Source of the DNA: Dyella choica
GTDB lineage: Bacteria > Pseudomonadota > Gammaproteobacteria > Xanthomonadales > Rhodanobacteraceae
Direction of reading: 5' to 3'
Length of the DNA: 64,000 bases
NCBI RefSeq assembly: GCF_003977665.1
Contig: NZ_RYYV01000001.1
Span: 372,001 to 436,000, forward strand
This document shows, one piece after another, positions 22,496 through 31,577 of this stretch (its first letter is position 1; each line of letters starts with the position of its first letter). The position numbers were made by a program, and so were the translations under genes. Under the pieces are notes generated by a model. That model was not told where the DNA came from and did no database searches. It saw only the letters and a list, made by a program, of their open reading frames with translations.

Positions 22496-23335
22496 ATGTT
22501 GAAGAAGCCCTTTTGGATGATGACCGCCAGCCTGCTGCTCGGCACGACTGCCGTTCACGCGGCAGGCACCGCCGATGATCAGTTCAGCCTTGCCGCCGGC
22601 GCGGACTTCTCCAGCGGCAAATACGGCACCGACACCACGACGGACATCTGGTCGGTACCGGTGACGGCTACCTACAACATGGACCGTTGGACCTTCAAGC
22701 TGGTCGTGCCGTATGTCCACATCAGCGGCTCAGACAACGTCATCCCTGGCGTTGGCCGCGTCAACAACGGCAATCCGCACGGGCGCGGTCATGGCCGCGG
22801 TGCAGGCAACACCGGCACCACCACGACCACCGCCGCCGCAACGAACGGTTCTGCCTCCGGGCTCGGCGATATCGTCGCTTCGGCCGGCTATGAAGTATTC
22901 CAAAGCAGCGACCGTACATTCGGCGTGGACCTTACCGGCAAGATCAAGTTCGGTACTGCCGATGAGAACAAAGGGCTCGGCACCGGCCAGAACGATTACG
23001 GCGCCTCGCTGGATACCTATAAGGTCTACGGCAATTGGACTGCCTTCGGCGGCGTGGGCTGGATGAAATACGGCAGCTCGCCCTATATCCAGCTGAAGAA
23101 CGGCTTCAATGCCAATGTCGGCCTCGGCTACAAGCTGAGTCACGACGACGATTTCGGCGTGTACTACAACTATCGCCAGAAGATCGCCACCAACGGCGGC
23201 CCGCAAAGCGAAGTCACCGCCTACTGGAACCACAAGCTCAATCAGAACTTGCGCGTGCAGGCCTACGTACTGGGCGGTTTCGCGAATGGAAGTCCTGATT
23301 ACGGCGTGGGCGCTAGCCTGAAGTACCTGTTCTGA
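22496..23335 (+). CDS. Outer-membrane beta-barrel transporter-like protein
   Basis: This 279-residue protein starts at ATG 22496 after an AAGGA site. Residues 1-22 form a signal peptide (VHA). The mature part alternates amphipathic strands ('FSLAAGADFSSGKYG', 'IWSVPVTATYNMDRWTFKLVVPYVHI', 'FGVYYNYRQKIA', 'LRVQAYVLGGFANG') and ends in a C-terminal Phe, the outer-membrane assembly signal. This fits the transporter family related to phenol-degradation MetA barrels. A Gly/His/Arg and Thr-rich stretch (about 98-125) looks like an external loop. Function is unknown; the Thr-rich secreted protein upstream may be a partner. Confidence 0.8.
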   Translation: MLKKPFWMMTASLLLGTTAVHAAGTADDQFSLAAGADFSSGKYGTDTTTDIWSVPVTATYNMDRWTFKLVVPYVHISGSDNVIPGVGRVNNGNPHGRGHGRGAGNTGTTTTTAAATNGSASGLGDIVASAGYEVFQSSDRTFGVDLTGKIKFGTADENKGLGTGQNDYGASLDTYKVYGNWTAFGGVGWMKYGSSPYIQLKNGFNANVGLGYKLSHDDDFGVYYNYRQKIATNGGPQSEVTAYWNHKLNQNLRVQAYVLGGFANGSPDYGVGASLKYLF

Positions 23336-23346
23336 GCGGTATGCAA

Positions 23347-23418
23347 CTCCCTCCCCTGCTCGCAGGGGAGGGTCGGGGTGGGGTCGCACGAGCTTGCGAC
23401 AATGCTTGAATTCATCGC
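23347..23418. repeat. G-rich intergenic repeat (family B), half copy
   Basis: CTCCCTCCCCTGC pairs with GCAGGGGAGGG, followed by TCGGGGTGGGGT and a tail (CACGAGCTTGC...TTCATCGC) that matches the long copy at 2227-2355. It overlaps the last codons and stop of the LysR gene on the other strand. Confidence 0.75.
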
Positions 23419-24302
23419 CGCGCCAGTTCCGCCAGCAACAGCCTGATCGCTGGCGACGCAGCGATACCAGGTCGCGTAACGGCTTGAACAATGCGAACGA
23501 GCGCATGGTCCTTGGGCGTACCGATGCCCACATTGACCTTGCTTGACCGGTCCAATGCCAATCGCGGGACGAAACCGACACCCAGCCCCGCCTCGACCAT
23601 CTTGAGCACCAAATCATAGTCGTCAACGGCGTGCACGATCCGCGGCACAAATCCCGCGGCGGCACAGGCGCGTTCCGCCAACAGCCGATCATCCAGTTGA
23701 CGCGATCCGACGATCCAGTCGTCCTGCGCAAAGGCTCCCAGATCGATGGTCGAACGCTTGCGTGCCTTGGAATGCGGGAAGGCCAGGAGCACCGGTTCTC
23801 GAAATAGTTCTTCCACGATCAAGCTGTCATCGTTCGGTTTGGGGACGAGGCTGTATGCAAACGTCACCGCCAGGAGGCAGCGTCCGTCTCGCAGTGCAAC
23901 GAGGGCATCGTCGGGTTCCATTTCATGGAAGACGACGTCCAGTTCGGGACATTGCGCCCTGACCCGAAACAGCGCGGGCAGCAAATGGGCCACCGCGTAC
24001 GTTGCGAAGCAGGCAATCACCAATCTGCCAACCGGTTTCGTCGTTGCGCCGCGCAGATCGAGTTCCGCCTTCTCCACCGCGCGCAGAATGACGTCCGCGT
24101 GCTCGGCCAGCCGTTCGCCGTCGGGCGTCAGGCGAACGCGCCGTCCAACCCGTTCAAGCAATCGAACCCCTGCCTCGCGCTCCAGAATGGCCAGATGCTG
24201 CGAGACCGCCGAAGAGGTCAACGCCAGGGATTCGGCCACCGCGGTCATCGTGCCGAGCCGGGAAAGTTCGCGAAACAAACGCAGGCGGACCAGATCAATC
24301 AT
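23412..24302 (-). CDS. LysR-family transcriptional regulator, divergent from an agmatinase-family gene
   Basis: This 296-residue protein starts at ATG 24302. It has the helix-turn-helix 'FRELSRLGTMTAVAESLALTSSAVSQHLAILEREAGVRLLERVGRRVRLTPDGE' and a normal effector domain ('LVIACFATYAVAHLLPALFRV', 'LLAVTFAYSL', 'LVLKMVEAGLGVGFVPRLALD'). Its stop codon lies inside the family B repeat. It faces the agmatinase-family gene across 128 bases of AT-richer DNA and is the likely regulator of that gene. Confidence 0.92.
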   Translation of the reverse strand: MIDLVRLRLFRELSRLGTMTAVAESLALTSSAVSQHLAILEREAGVRLLERVGRRVRLTPDGERLAEHADVILRAVEKAELDLRGATTKPVGRLVIACFATYAVAHLLPALFRVRAQCPELDVVFHEMEPDDALVALRDGRCLLAVTFAYSLVPKPNDDSLIVEELFREPVLLAFPHSKARKRSTIDLGAFAQDDWIVGSRQLDDRLLAERACAAAGFVPRIVHAVDDYDLVLKMVEAGLGVGFVPRLALDRSSKVNVGIGTPKDHALVRIVQAVTRPGIAASPAIRLLLAELARR

Positions 24303-24430
24303 AAAGTTTTACTTAGCCATTGAATTAGCTTTTCAAAGTAGAAGTTTGCAATAGCCTGGGCTAATTTGCGACCGACCGCCGCTAGCCGTTCGCCAGGGCG
24401 GGCTTCGTCAAAAAATCGGGAGATCCGGCC

Positions 24431-25225
24431 ATGGCCAAGGTATCGCTGCTCGGCGTCCCGCATGACGCCAACTCCTCCTTCCTGCGAGGTGCCGCGGACG
24501 CGCCACCGCTCATTCGCAGGGAGCTGTACTGCGATGCCTACAGCATCTGGAGCGAATCAGGGATCGACTTGAGCGTACCCGGCAGACTCGTCGATCACGG
24601 CGACGTGGCATTCGAACCGACAACCGATGCATGGAAAAGCATCGAGGATCACGTCGACCGCCTTTGCGGCTCCGGCGACCGCCTGATTTGCCTGGGTGGC
24701 GACCACGCCATTACGCATCCGATCATGCGCGCTGTGCGTCGACACCACCCGAAGTTGACGATCCTGCACATCGACGCGCACGCCGACCTTTACGACAGCT
24801 ACCTGGGTAATCCCCGCTCCCACGCCTCCCCGTTTGCCAGGATCATGGAAGAGAGGCTGGCGGACCGCTTGATCCAGGTCGGTCTGCGCACGATCAATGA
24901 TCATCACCGTGAGCAGTTCAAGCGTTTCGGGGTCGAGGTAGTCGAGGCCGCCCGGTGCGGCGAGTCACTGCAAATCCGTTTGGATACCCCCGTGTACCTT
25001 TCGCTCGACATGGACGGGCTCGACCCCGCCCATGCGCCCGGCGTATCGCACCGCGAACCCGGCGGTCTGTCGACCCGCCAGGTCATCCGTCTCATTCAAA
25101 GCATCGATCAACCCGTCGTGGCCGCGGACATCGTCGAGTTCAATCCGCGCAACGACATCGGCAACATGACCGCCACCGTGGCCGCGAAGCTTACGAAGGA
25201 AATTGCCGGCATCATGCTGCGCTGA
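24431..25225 (+). CDS. Arginase/agmatinase (ureohydrolase) family protein
   Basis: This 264-residue enzyme starts at ATG 24431. All ureohydrolase manganese-site motifs are present: '[12 protein letters not shown]', '[11 protein letters not shown]' and '[27 protein letters not shown]'; the last strand gives '[12 protein letters not shown]'. It hydrolyses a guanidino or formimino compound to urea or formamide; whether the substrate is agmatine, arginine, guanidinobutyrate or another compound cannot be told. It is shorter than typical agmatinases (about 300 residues), mainly at the N-terminus. It is probably controlled by the divergent LysR regulator. Confidence 0.92.
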   Translation: MAKVSLLGVPHDANSSFLRGAADAPPLIRRELYCDAYSIWSESGIDLSVPGRLVDHGDVAFEPTTDAWKSIEDHVDRLCGSGDRLICLGGDHAITHPIMRAVRRHHPKLTILHIDAHADLYDSYLGNPRSHASPFARIMEERLADRLIQVGLRTINDHHREQFKRFGVEVVEAARCGESLQIRLDTPVYLSLDMDGLDPAHAPGVSHREPGGLSTRQVIRLIQSIDQPVVAADIVEFNPRNDIGNMTATVAAKLTKEIAGIMLR

Positions 25226-25323
25226 TTCGCGGAAATTTTTTTGCCGCAACGAATGTTTCCGCGGCCACTTGTTTTGCGCCCATTCCGGCATCACTTGATG
25301 GTCAGTTGCAAAAGGGCGAAACC

Positions 25324-25830
25324 ATGACCACCCAAACCGAAACAGCCATCCTGGCCGGCGGATGCTTCTGGGGCATGCAGGATCTGCTGCGGCGCTACCC
25401 CGGGGTGTTGTCCACGCGCGTCGGCTACTCCGGCGGCGAAGTGGCCAATGCCACCTACCGCAATCACGGCACGCATGCCGAAGCGATCGAGATCGTGTTC
25501 GACCCGGGCCGGATCAGCTATCGCCAGATCCTCGAATTTTTCTTCCAGATCCACGATCCGACCACCCCTAACCGCCAGGGCAACGATAGGGGTACCAGTT
25601 ATCGCTCGGCCATCTTCTATCGCGACGAAAAGCAAAAACAGGTCGCCGTTGACACCGTGGCCGATGTCAACGCATCGGGCCTCTGGCCCGGCAAGGTGGT
25701 CACCGAGATCGCTCCTGCAGGCCCGTTTTGGGAGGCCGAGCCGGAACACCAGGACTACCTGGAACGCTATCCCGAAGGCTATACCTGCCATTTCATCCGG
25801 CTGGACTGGAAGCTGCCGCCACGCGCTTGA
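25324..25830 (+). CDS. msrA: Peptide-methionine (S)-S-oxide reductase MsrA
   Basis: This 168-residue protein starts at ATG 25324; the frame is open far upstream, but that part overlaps the agmatinase gene. The catalytic motif GGCFWG gives Cys14, followed by '[35 protein letters not shown]', '[30 protein letters not shown]' and the C-terminal '[19 protein letters not shown]'. It reduces methionine S-sulfoxide in proteins with thioredoxin. No C-terminal recycling Cys beyond the core is evident, so thioredoxin probably acts directly on the sulfenic acid. Confidence 0.96.
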   Translation: MTTQTETAILAGGCFWGMQDLLRRYPGVLSTRVGYSGGEVANATYRNHGTHAEAIEIVFDPGRISYRQILEFFFQIHDPTTPNRQGNDRGTSYRSAIFYRDEKQKQVAVDTVADVNASGLWPGKVVTEIAPAGPFWEAEPEHQDYLERYPEGYTCHFIRLDWKLPPRA

Positions 25831-25993
25831 CGTGGTGGTATTTCGAGCGTTGCATTCCAGCGATTTCCGCAACAGTGTCTTCCGCACGGCGTCTATTTGC
25901 TTGGCGCCGGCATCGGCCTAGGCTTGCCTTCCCGACGAAGTGGGCGGCACGCACTTCGGCTGTCTTTTCAGTTGAACCTACAGGAGAAAGAAC

Positions 25994-26284
25994 ATGGCAA
26001 ACGGATACTGGGTCATAACGTTTCGCTCGGTCTCGGACCAGGCGGGCCTCGACAAGTACGCAGCAGTCGCCGGACCGGTGATCAAGGCGCTCGGCGGCAA
26101 AGTGTTGATTGCCGGCCAGCCTTCATTCGCCTATGAAACCGGCATAGCTCAGCGCGTTGCCGTGGTGGAGTTCAGCAGCCTGGCCGCAGCAGATGCCGCC
26201 TACAACAGCGCAGAGTACCAAGCCACGGTGCAACACCTTGTCGGTGCGGCCGAGCGCGACGTTCGCATCATCGAAGGACTATAG
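25994..26284 (+). CDS. DUF1330 family protein
   Basis: This 96-residue protein starts at ATG 25994 after a CAGGAGA site. The fold is the dimeric alpha/beta barrel of DUF1330: 'GYWVITFRSVSDQAGLDKYAAVAGPVIKALGGKVLIAG' at the N-terminus and 'VVEFSSLAAADAAYNSAEYQATV' in the second half. Members are small cytoplasmic proteins of unknown activity. Confidence 0.88.
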   Translation: MANGYWVITFRSVSDQAGLDKYAAVAGPVIKALGGKVLIAGQPSFAYETGIAQRVAVVEFSSLAAADAAYNSAEYQATVQHLVGAAERDVRIIEGL

Positions 26285-26305
26285 GACGCCCCTGTATATG
26301 CGTCT

Positions 26306-26375
26306 GTAGGCTGGGATGACAATCCCAGCTTTGCACGCGGCATCCCAGTGCTGGGGTTGCCATCCCAGCCTACGC
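26306..26375. repeat. Intergenic palindrome, GTAGGCTGGG family, copy 4
   Basis: GTAGGCTGGGATGACAATCC at the left and GGGGTTGCCATCCCAGCCTACG at the right, with the same outer extension (GCGTCT... and ...CAGACACGC) as copy 1. It starts 22 bases after the DUF1330 stop. Confidence 0.87.
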
Positions 26376-26440
26376 CTGGCCAGACACGCACACAGTGCGG
26401 TGACGATGTTTCAGCTCAACGTCGACTTCGAAAACAGATC

Positions 26441-26788
26441 TCACGGCAACGATTGCTCAGCTAGTTCCAGGAACATGCTTTGCAGCTCTCCTTCAAGCTG
26501 CCGCCCGGCATAGCTCAACCGGAAAACGCCATCGGCATCTGCCAGCTCCTGGGTTCCATCGATAACGCCAAGGACGTTGGCTACGGCGTCAATCGTGACA
26601 TGGCGGGTAAGCTCCAGTAGCACTTCTCGCTGGTCAGCACCCAACTGGCCGAAAAGCGTCAGGACGCGCTGCCAATACGGATCGGAAGCCTGCTCCACCC
26701 CGGTATCCAGCAGCAGGCTGCGGTAAAGAGCGTAATTCTTGTCGACAACTTCGGCACCGAGTTTCGATACAAAGTCCTGCGGCGTCAT
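26441..26788 (-). CDS. Hypothetical protein
   Basis: This 115-residue protein starts at ATG 26788 behind GGGGA. It is predicted all-helical: 'TPQDFVSKLGAEVVDKNYALYRSLLLD', 'YWQRVLTLFGQLGADQREVLLELTRHVTIDAVANVLGVIDGTQEL' and 'GRQLEGELQSMFLELAEQ'. It has no signal peptide or membrane span. I do not recognise a named family. It is flanked on both sides by palindrome copies (26306-26375 and 26807-26880). Confidence 0.7.
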   Translation of the reverse strand: MTPQDFVSKLGAEVVDKNYALYRSLLLDTGVEQASDPYWQRVLTLFGQLGADQREVLLELTRHVTIDAVANVLGVIDGTQELADADGVFRLSYAGRQLEGELQSMFLELAEQSLP

Positions 26789-26806
26789 GCAAGTCCCCTG
26801 ATTTTA

Positions 26807-26880
26807 GCGCTTAGGCTGGGATGATAATCCCAGCTTTCATGCGACACCCCGATGCTGGGATTATCATCCCAGCCTACGCG
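26807..26880. repeat. Intergenic palindrome, GTAGGCTGGG family, copy 5
   Basis: GCGCTTAGGCTGGGATGATAATCCC at the left and GGGATTATCATCCCAGCCTACGCG at the right. It is followed at 26888-26909 by GACGGGTACGTGGAATGGATCA, a partial match to the terminal repeat of the element at 9929-10166. Confidence 0.87.
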
Positions 26881-26906
26881 CTGCGATGACGGGTACGTGG
26901 AATGGA

Positions 26907-27749
26907 TCAACGCCTGGTCGCCAGCACACCATCCAAGGCCAGCTGCGCCTTGAATCCCGCCTTCTCCAGGCGCTTCGCCACTTCGCGTGGAACGTCGCGA
27001 TCGCTGGTGAGCTTGTTTGGGCTGCCGGTGTAGTGGAACAGGCGACCGCCACGGCGAAGCACGCGCGCAAGCTGATCGTAGAATGCCTGCGAGTAGAGTT
27101 CGCCGGCGATGCCGAAGCGTGGCGGGTCATGCAGTGCGGCATCCACCGAAGCATCCTCGATCTGCGCGATTATTTGCTGCACGTCGGCATGGGTCAGCTC
27201 CAGGCGGCCGCCGTAGGCGGAATCGTCCGGATCCGGCGACCAAGGGTTGAGCTGGCGCAACCACAATACGTCGGGGTTCTTTTCGAACGAGCGGATGCGC
27301 GTCACGCCAGCCTCCAGACAGCAGGCCGCGAAGTAGCCCAGCCCGCCGCAGGTATCCAGCAGCACCTTGCCGCGAGGCTCGACCAACGCCACCTTGCGGC
27401 GTGCATCCTCAACCGGCGATTCCTTCGACGTAGGCAACATCTTGATGCCGTCAATCTCGAAGGTGGGCGCTCCCCACTCGGTAGGCACCAGCTTGATCAG
27501 CGAACCGGAAAAACGCGAAACCGGCGCGAACTCGTCACCATCCCAGTAGTAGATCGTGCGGTCTTTCAGCTTGTGCGGGTAGGGATAATCCTGGCCCTTC
27601 CACTGCCACCTATCCGCGTGCAGCAATGCATCGCCATGGGAGCGGCCAAGGTCGAGGGAGCCATTCCATTCGACGGCACCCGCGCCGCATGCAGCCAGCA
27701 TGGATTGCGCGGCAGCGCGCGTGAGCAAAGGGCCGGAGTAATGCGTCAC
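26907..27749 (-). CDS. Class I SAM-dependent methyltransferase-like protein
   Basis: This 280-residue protein starts at GTG 27749. An N-terminal domain of about 110 residues ('LKDRTIYYWDGDEFAPVSRFSG...LVPTEWGAPTFEIDGIKML') precedes a Rossmann methyltransferase domain with the SAM loop 'VLLDTCGGLGYFAACCLEAGVTRIRSFEKNPD', and a DPPRF motif in place of the usual NPPY. DPP-type motifs occur in nucleic-acid methyltransferases and in archaeal MTH1873-like SAM-binding proteins, which it resembles most. Substrate unknown. It is divergent from the dienelactone hydrolase gene. Confidence 0.82.
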   Translation of the reverse strand: MTHYSGPLLTRAAAQSMLAACGAGAVEWNGSLDLGRSHGDALLHADRWQWKGQDYPYPHKLKDRTIYYWDGDEFAPVSRFSGSLIKLVPTEWGAPTFEIDGIKMLPTSKESPVEDARRKVALVEPRGKVLLDTCGGLGYFAACCLEAGVTRIRSFEKNPDVLWLRQLNPWSPDPDDSAYGGRLELTHADVQQIIAQIEDASVDAALHDPPRFGIAGELYSQAFYDQLARVLRRGGRLFHYTGSPNKLTSDRDVPREVAKRLEKAGFKAQLALDGVLATRR

Positions 27750-27959
27750 GAAGAGAGGCTTCCAGGGGGGAGAATGCGGATTTTAGGCAAAGCTGCCCGG
27801 ATTCACGAAGCCCGGTCATCCCACGGCACGATTTCGGCGCGATGAGCAAACAACCCGCCCCAATCGGCCATTCACCCGAGGCTGCTTGCGCTTACCTTTG
27901 GCGCCCCGGCGAGTCACACTGCGCCGAATGAACCTCTCTCCCAGCCATGAGGAAGTGTC

Positions 27960-28667
27960 ATGAACGCAAAAAGCGGATCCATGGTCGGCCTGCAACGCCC
28001 GGACGGTCAGCGGCTCGAGGGTTATTTGGCCCTGCCGGAAAGGCCGGATGGCGCGCCCGCGGTGGTGGTGATCCAGGAATGGTGGGGCCTGAACGGGCAG
28101 ATCCGGGGGGTGGCCAACCGGCTGGCGCAATCGGGCTACCTCGCCCTGGTGCCTGACTTGTATCGCGGCAAGGTCACCGTGGAAGAGGAAGAAGCGCATC
28201 ACCTGATGGAGGGCCTGAACTTCGGCGATGCGGCCTCGCAGGACATTGCGGCCGCTGTGGCCTACCTCAAACAACGCATCACCAAGGTTGCCGTGCTGGG
28301 CTTCTGCATGGGCGGCGCACTCGCCCTGCTCGCCCTCGGCCAAAACGCCGATCTGTCCGCGGGCGTCGTGTGGTACGGCCTGCCGCCGCTGGAGTACATC
28401 CAAGCCTCACGCATCAAAGTACCCGTGCTCGGACACTGGGGAACGCAGGATGCGTTCTTCTCGATCAAGTCCGTGGACGCGCTGGAAACGAAGCTTGCCG
28501 AAAGCGGCGTACATGCACAGTTCCACCGCTACCTCGCGCATCACGCCTTTGCCAACGAAACGGCGATCGGTCATGGCCGAATTGCCGGTACGCAATACGA
28601 TCCCCAATGGGCGCAGCTGGCGTGGGACAGGACGTTTACCTTCCTGGGGCGCACGCTCTGGGCGTAG
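27960..28667 (+). CDS. Dienelactone hydrolase family protein
   Basis: This 235-residue protein starts at ATG 27960 after GAGGAAG. It has the Cys-His-Asp hydrolase layout: 'VVVIQEWWGLNGQIRGVANRLA' with Glu40, 'VAVLGFCMGGALALLALGQ' with nucleophile Cys116 in GFCMGG, 'VPVLGHWGTQDAFFS' with the Asp, and 'LAHHAFANE' with the His. The family opens dienelactones in chlorocatechol pathways, but many members act on other esters. The TAG stop (28665-28667) is supplied by the GTAGGCT sequence of the adjoining palindrome. Confidence 0.92.
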   Translation: MNAKSGSMVGLQRPDGQRLEGYLALPERPDGAPAVVVIQEWWGLNGQIRGVANRLAQSGYLALVPDLYRGKVTVEEEEAHHLMEGLNFGDAASQDIAAAVAYLKQRITKVAVLGFCMGGALALLALGQNADLSAGVVWYGLPPLEYIQASRIKVPVLGHWGTQDAFFSIKSVDALETKLAESGVHAQFHRYLAHHAFANETAIGHGRIAGTQYDPQWAQLAWDRTFTFLGRTLWA

Positions 28668-28738
28668 GCTTACGCTGCAAAACCCAGCATTGCCATGCGA
28701 CAGCACGCGCGATGCTGGGATTTCATCCTAGCCTACGT
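28663..28738. repeat. Intergenic palindrome, GTAGGCTGGG family, copy 6
   Basis: Degenerate copy: GCGTAGGCTTACGCTGCAAA at the left, GATGCTGGGATTTCATCCTAGCCTACG at the right. It contains the stop of the dienelactone hydrolase gene on the plus strand and touches the stop of the permease gene on the minus strand, so it fills the whole space between two convergent genes. Confidence 0.8.
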
Positions 28739-30033
28739 CATCGCTCCGGCAACGATGCAGCAACCCGGCGTTGCCATACATAAATCGGCAGCCCGGCCAG
28801 AAGCAGCACCGCACCCCACAGCATGGTCTCCGTACCGGTACCGATAAGTGCCCAAACACTGAAAGCGAGCGCGCCCAGAGCAATCCCTCGACGCAATGGG
28901 CTGACGACGGTGTCGATCCGCCACCATGCCAGCACTGTTATCAGATAAGGCAGTAGCGTTGCGGCGGTGGACAGCAAAATGGTGAATGTAAACAGCGCAA
29001 CCAGCGAGCGGCTGTAGTTGGAAACGATCAGCGCACTGGCCAGTACACTGCTTGCAAGCAGGCCAAACCAGGGCGTGCCGCGCTTGTCCAGGCGGGCGAA
29101 GGCTTTGGGAAACAAACCGTCCAGCGCGGGAGCAAGGGTGGTCTGCGCCTGCAGCAGCACCCAGCCGTTGAGCGCACCAAAGCACGATATGGTAGCGATG
29201 GCGCCGATCCCCATACCCGCCGCATTGCCCCATACGCGTCGTGCGGCTTCGGCCATCGGCGCCGCCGAGGCGTGCAGCACGTCTGCTGGGAGCATGCCGA
29301 CCACCACGGTGCAAGCGAGCATGGTGGCGACTCCCGCGACAGTCATGCCGATCACTGTGGCGCGCGGCACCGTGCGTTGCGGATCACGCACCACACCGGT
29401 AGGCACGGTGGCCGTCTCCAGGCCGAGGAACGCCCAGAGCGTAAGCGAGGCGACCGACGAGGCCACGTTCACCAGGGAATGACCACTGGGATTGAGGGGA
29501 TGAAAAGCGCTTGCATGCACCCAGCCCAGTCCCAGCAAGCCGAATACCACCAGCGGCACCAGTTTGAGCGTAGTGGTGACGATCGCCGTATAACCCGCCT
29601 CGCGCACCCCAGACAGGCTGATGGACGTGCAGATCCATAACGCACCCAGCGCACACAGGGCGCCACGCAGCGGCGTGGCAGTCGCCACCGGCCAGACGTA
29701 GCCGAGGCTGCCGGCAAATGCCACTGCAATGGCTGCATTCGCCGACCACACGCAGACCCAATAACTCCACGCCGCGAGAAATCCGACCTGGTCACCGAAA
29801 GCGCGACGGGCATAGGCGTACGCGCCGCCGTAGTTGGGAACGATCTGCGCCAGCCGCGCGTACACCAGCGCCAGCATCAGCGCGCCGCCGAGGCTGATGC
29901 CCCAGCCAAGCAAGCTCGCGGCACCATAAGGCGCCAACGCAGCCGGCAACACGAAAACGCCCGATCCGATGATGTTGCCGATGACCAGTGCGATCAGCAT
30001 CCACAGCCCGAGCGACCGCTGCGCCGTAGTCAT
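28738..30033 (-). CDS. APC-superfamily amino acid/amine permease
   Basis: This 431-residue membrane protein starts at ATG 30033, overlapping the end of the Rieske oxygenase by four bases. The first segment 'LWMLIALVIGNIIGSGVFVLPAALAPYG' is the substrate-binding broken helix of APC transporters, followed by 'YARLAQIVPNYGGAYAYARRAFGDQVGFLAAWSYWV'. About 12 membrane spans are predicted. It probably imports an amino acid or related amine by cation symport or exchange. Coupling to the oxygenase suggests it brings in that enzyme's substrate; this is inference. Confidence 0.92.
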   Translation of the reverse strand: MTTAQRSLGLWMLIALVIGNIIGSGVFVLPAALAPYGAASLLGWGISLGGALMLALVYARLAQIVPNYGGAYAYARRAFGDQVGFLAAWSYWVCVWSANAAIAVAFAGSLGYVWPVATATPLRGALCALGALWICTSISLSGVREAGYTAIVTTTLKLVPLVVFGLLGLGWVHASAFHPLNPSGHSLVNVASSVASLTLWAFLGLETATVPTGVVRDPQRTVPRATVIGMTVAGVATMLACTVVVGMLPADVLHASAAPMAEAARRVWGNAAGMGIGAIATISCFGALNGWVLLQAQTTLAPALDGLFPKAFARLDKRGTPWFGLLASSVLASALIVSNYSRSLVALFTFTILLSTAATLLPYLITVLAWWRIDTVVSPLRRGIALGALAFSVWALIGTGTETMLWGAVLLLAGLPIYVWQRRVAASLPER

Positions 30034-31124
30034 GCTTGGTCGAGCGAGTTGCGATAGGCCCGGCGCACCATTTCATGAAAATGGTGAACGGCATTTTCGC
30101 GCAGCGGGTTCAAGCGCCCGGCTTCATAGGAACCCGAAGCCAGCCCGCGTTGCACGTCTTCGCAAATGGTGACGTCCTCATCCTGCACTTCATCGCTGAA
30201 CTGGATGTCCTTGGCGCGCCGCGCCTGCGCCTCCGGACGGCTGTCCGGCGCGTAATAGAAATCGAACTCCACCCGGCAGCGGTCCACCCCAGCCGGCAGC
30301 ACGCGATTGGTCTGCAGGCGGCCAGGCAGGATATTGAGCATGGCATTGGGATACAGGAAGTAGTACAGCGCTTCGCCGCTGCCGTAGAGATCGTCGCCGC
30401 TTTCCAGCGGGCTGTACTGGAAGGAATACCATTGGGCCGTTTCGGTGATGTAGCTGCGGTAATCGAGCAGGCTGTTCAATCCAGGATGGATACACGGCAC
30501 GTGATAGCCTTCGAGATAGTTGTCGACGTAGACCTTCCAATTGCAGGCCACGTCGTAGCTGACACGGTGATGGAACTCGTAGCCGTCCAACGCGCGCTGC
30601 GGCCCGAGGCGCGCATCGATACCGGCAACGAATGATTCGAACGGCGGGGCTTCGCCAAGGGCGACGAACACCAGGCCTTGCCACACCTGCACCCGCACTT
30701 CAGGCAAGCGGATATCCGCCGGATTGAAATCCGGCGCGCGGCCCATTTCCGGCGCTCCGCGCAGCACGCCATCCAGGCCGTACGTCCAGCCGTGGTAACG
30801 GCAGCGCAGGTTTTGCGCGCCGCGTCCGTCACAGCTGGCGATCGGCCCGGCACGATGCCGGCATACGTTATGGAAGGCCCGAATGCTGGTCTCAGTACTG
30901 CGCACCACCAAAAGCGGCAGCCCCGCTATCTGCGTAACCACATGGTCCCCTACACCCGACAGTTGCGACTGGTGGCCTACCAGTTGCCAGCTCCGCGCAA
31001 AGATGGCCGAAGCATCCAGGGCCGGGATACGGGGGTCGGTATAGAAGCGGGCCGGCAGGGTCAGGGCGTGATCGAGCTGTTGTGCAGCGAGTGAGTCGGG
31101 GGAAAGCAGCTCGACCATGGCCAT
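30030..31124 (-). CDS. Rieske non-heme iron oxygenase alpha subunit
   Basis: This 364-residue protein starts at ATG 31124 (or 31118); longer frames have no better site. The Rieske cluster ligands are in 'NVCRHRAGPIASC...NLRCRYHGW' (CxH...CxxH). The catalytic domain has the mononuclear iron site 'NWKVYVDNYLEGYHVPCIHPGL' with two His; the third ligand should be the Asp in 'EDVTICEDVQRGL'. It resembles the quaternary-amine group (GbcA, CntA, stachydrine demethylase). No reductase gene is nearby, so electron supply must come from elsewhere. The stop overlaps the start of an APC permease. Confidence 0.92.
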   Translation of the reverse strand: MAMVELLSPDSLAAQQLDHALTLPARFYTDPRIPALDASAIFARSWQLVGHQSQLSGVGDHVVTQIAGLPLLVVRSTETSIRAFHNVCRHRAGPIASCDGRGAQNLRCRYHGWTYGLDGVLRGAPEMGRAPDFNPADIRLPEVRVQVWQGLVFVALGEAPPFESFVAGIDARLGPQRALDGYEFHHRVSYDVACNWKVYVDNYLEGYHVPCIHPGLNSLLDYRSYITETAQWYSFQYSPLESGDDLYGSGEALYYFLYPNAMLNILPGRLQTNRVLPAGVDRCRVEFDFYYAPDSRPEAQARRAKDIQFSDEVQDEDVTICEDVQRGLASGSYEAGRLNPLRENAVHHFHEMVRRAYRNSLDQA

Positions 31125-31577
31125 ACCCGTAGGCGGTGATGACCGAGTATTTATCGGACCGCAGTGCAGCATCAATGCGAAGGGCGGGCGTTCCGTGGCG
31201 CCGGCTCACAGCTTGCCGGCTATCTCCATCTCCTGCCCGGTCCATGACGTCCCTGGGCATCGAATCGCTGCTTGTGCCGTGAAATGTCAGGTTTCCGAAA
31301 CACCGGCGCCCGCCCGCTCGGCAAAAACAGGGGTAGCGAACGTCGGGAAGGCCGAAAACTTAACGGCACGGCAACATTCATCGCGGCGTTTTGCCCTGCC
31401 CCTGGCCAAATATTTGAACTTCCAACGCTGCGCTTAACGACGCCGGCACAGTCACGGCACCAAATCGTGATGTACAGCACATTCCAACTGCAAACATGGC
31501 GTGACGCGTGCATCCATGTAAGCAACTGGCGAGGAGTCCTGAACGGGCCTCGCCTGTACGGCAGGGGGAAGCAGGAG
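31125..31577. other. Intergenic region, no gene seen
   Basis: About 450 bases between the Rieske gene start and the small gene at 31578. The open frame 31272-31577 reads as unlikely protein sequence and is only the upstream extension of the small gene. The promoter of the oxygenase-permease unit should lie near 31130-31250; none is clear. Confidence 0.4.

Noticed and set aside
26886-27845. Plus-strand frame of 319 codons opposite the methyltransferase
   Set aside because: Antisense shadow; no domain, while the minus strand carries a SAM-binding loop.
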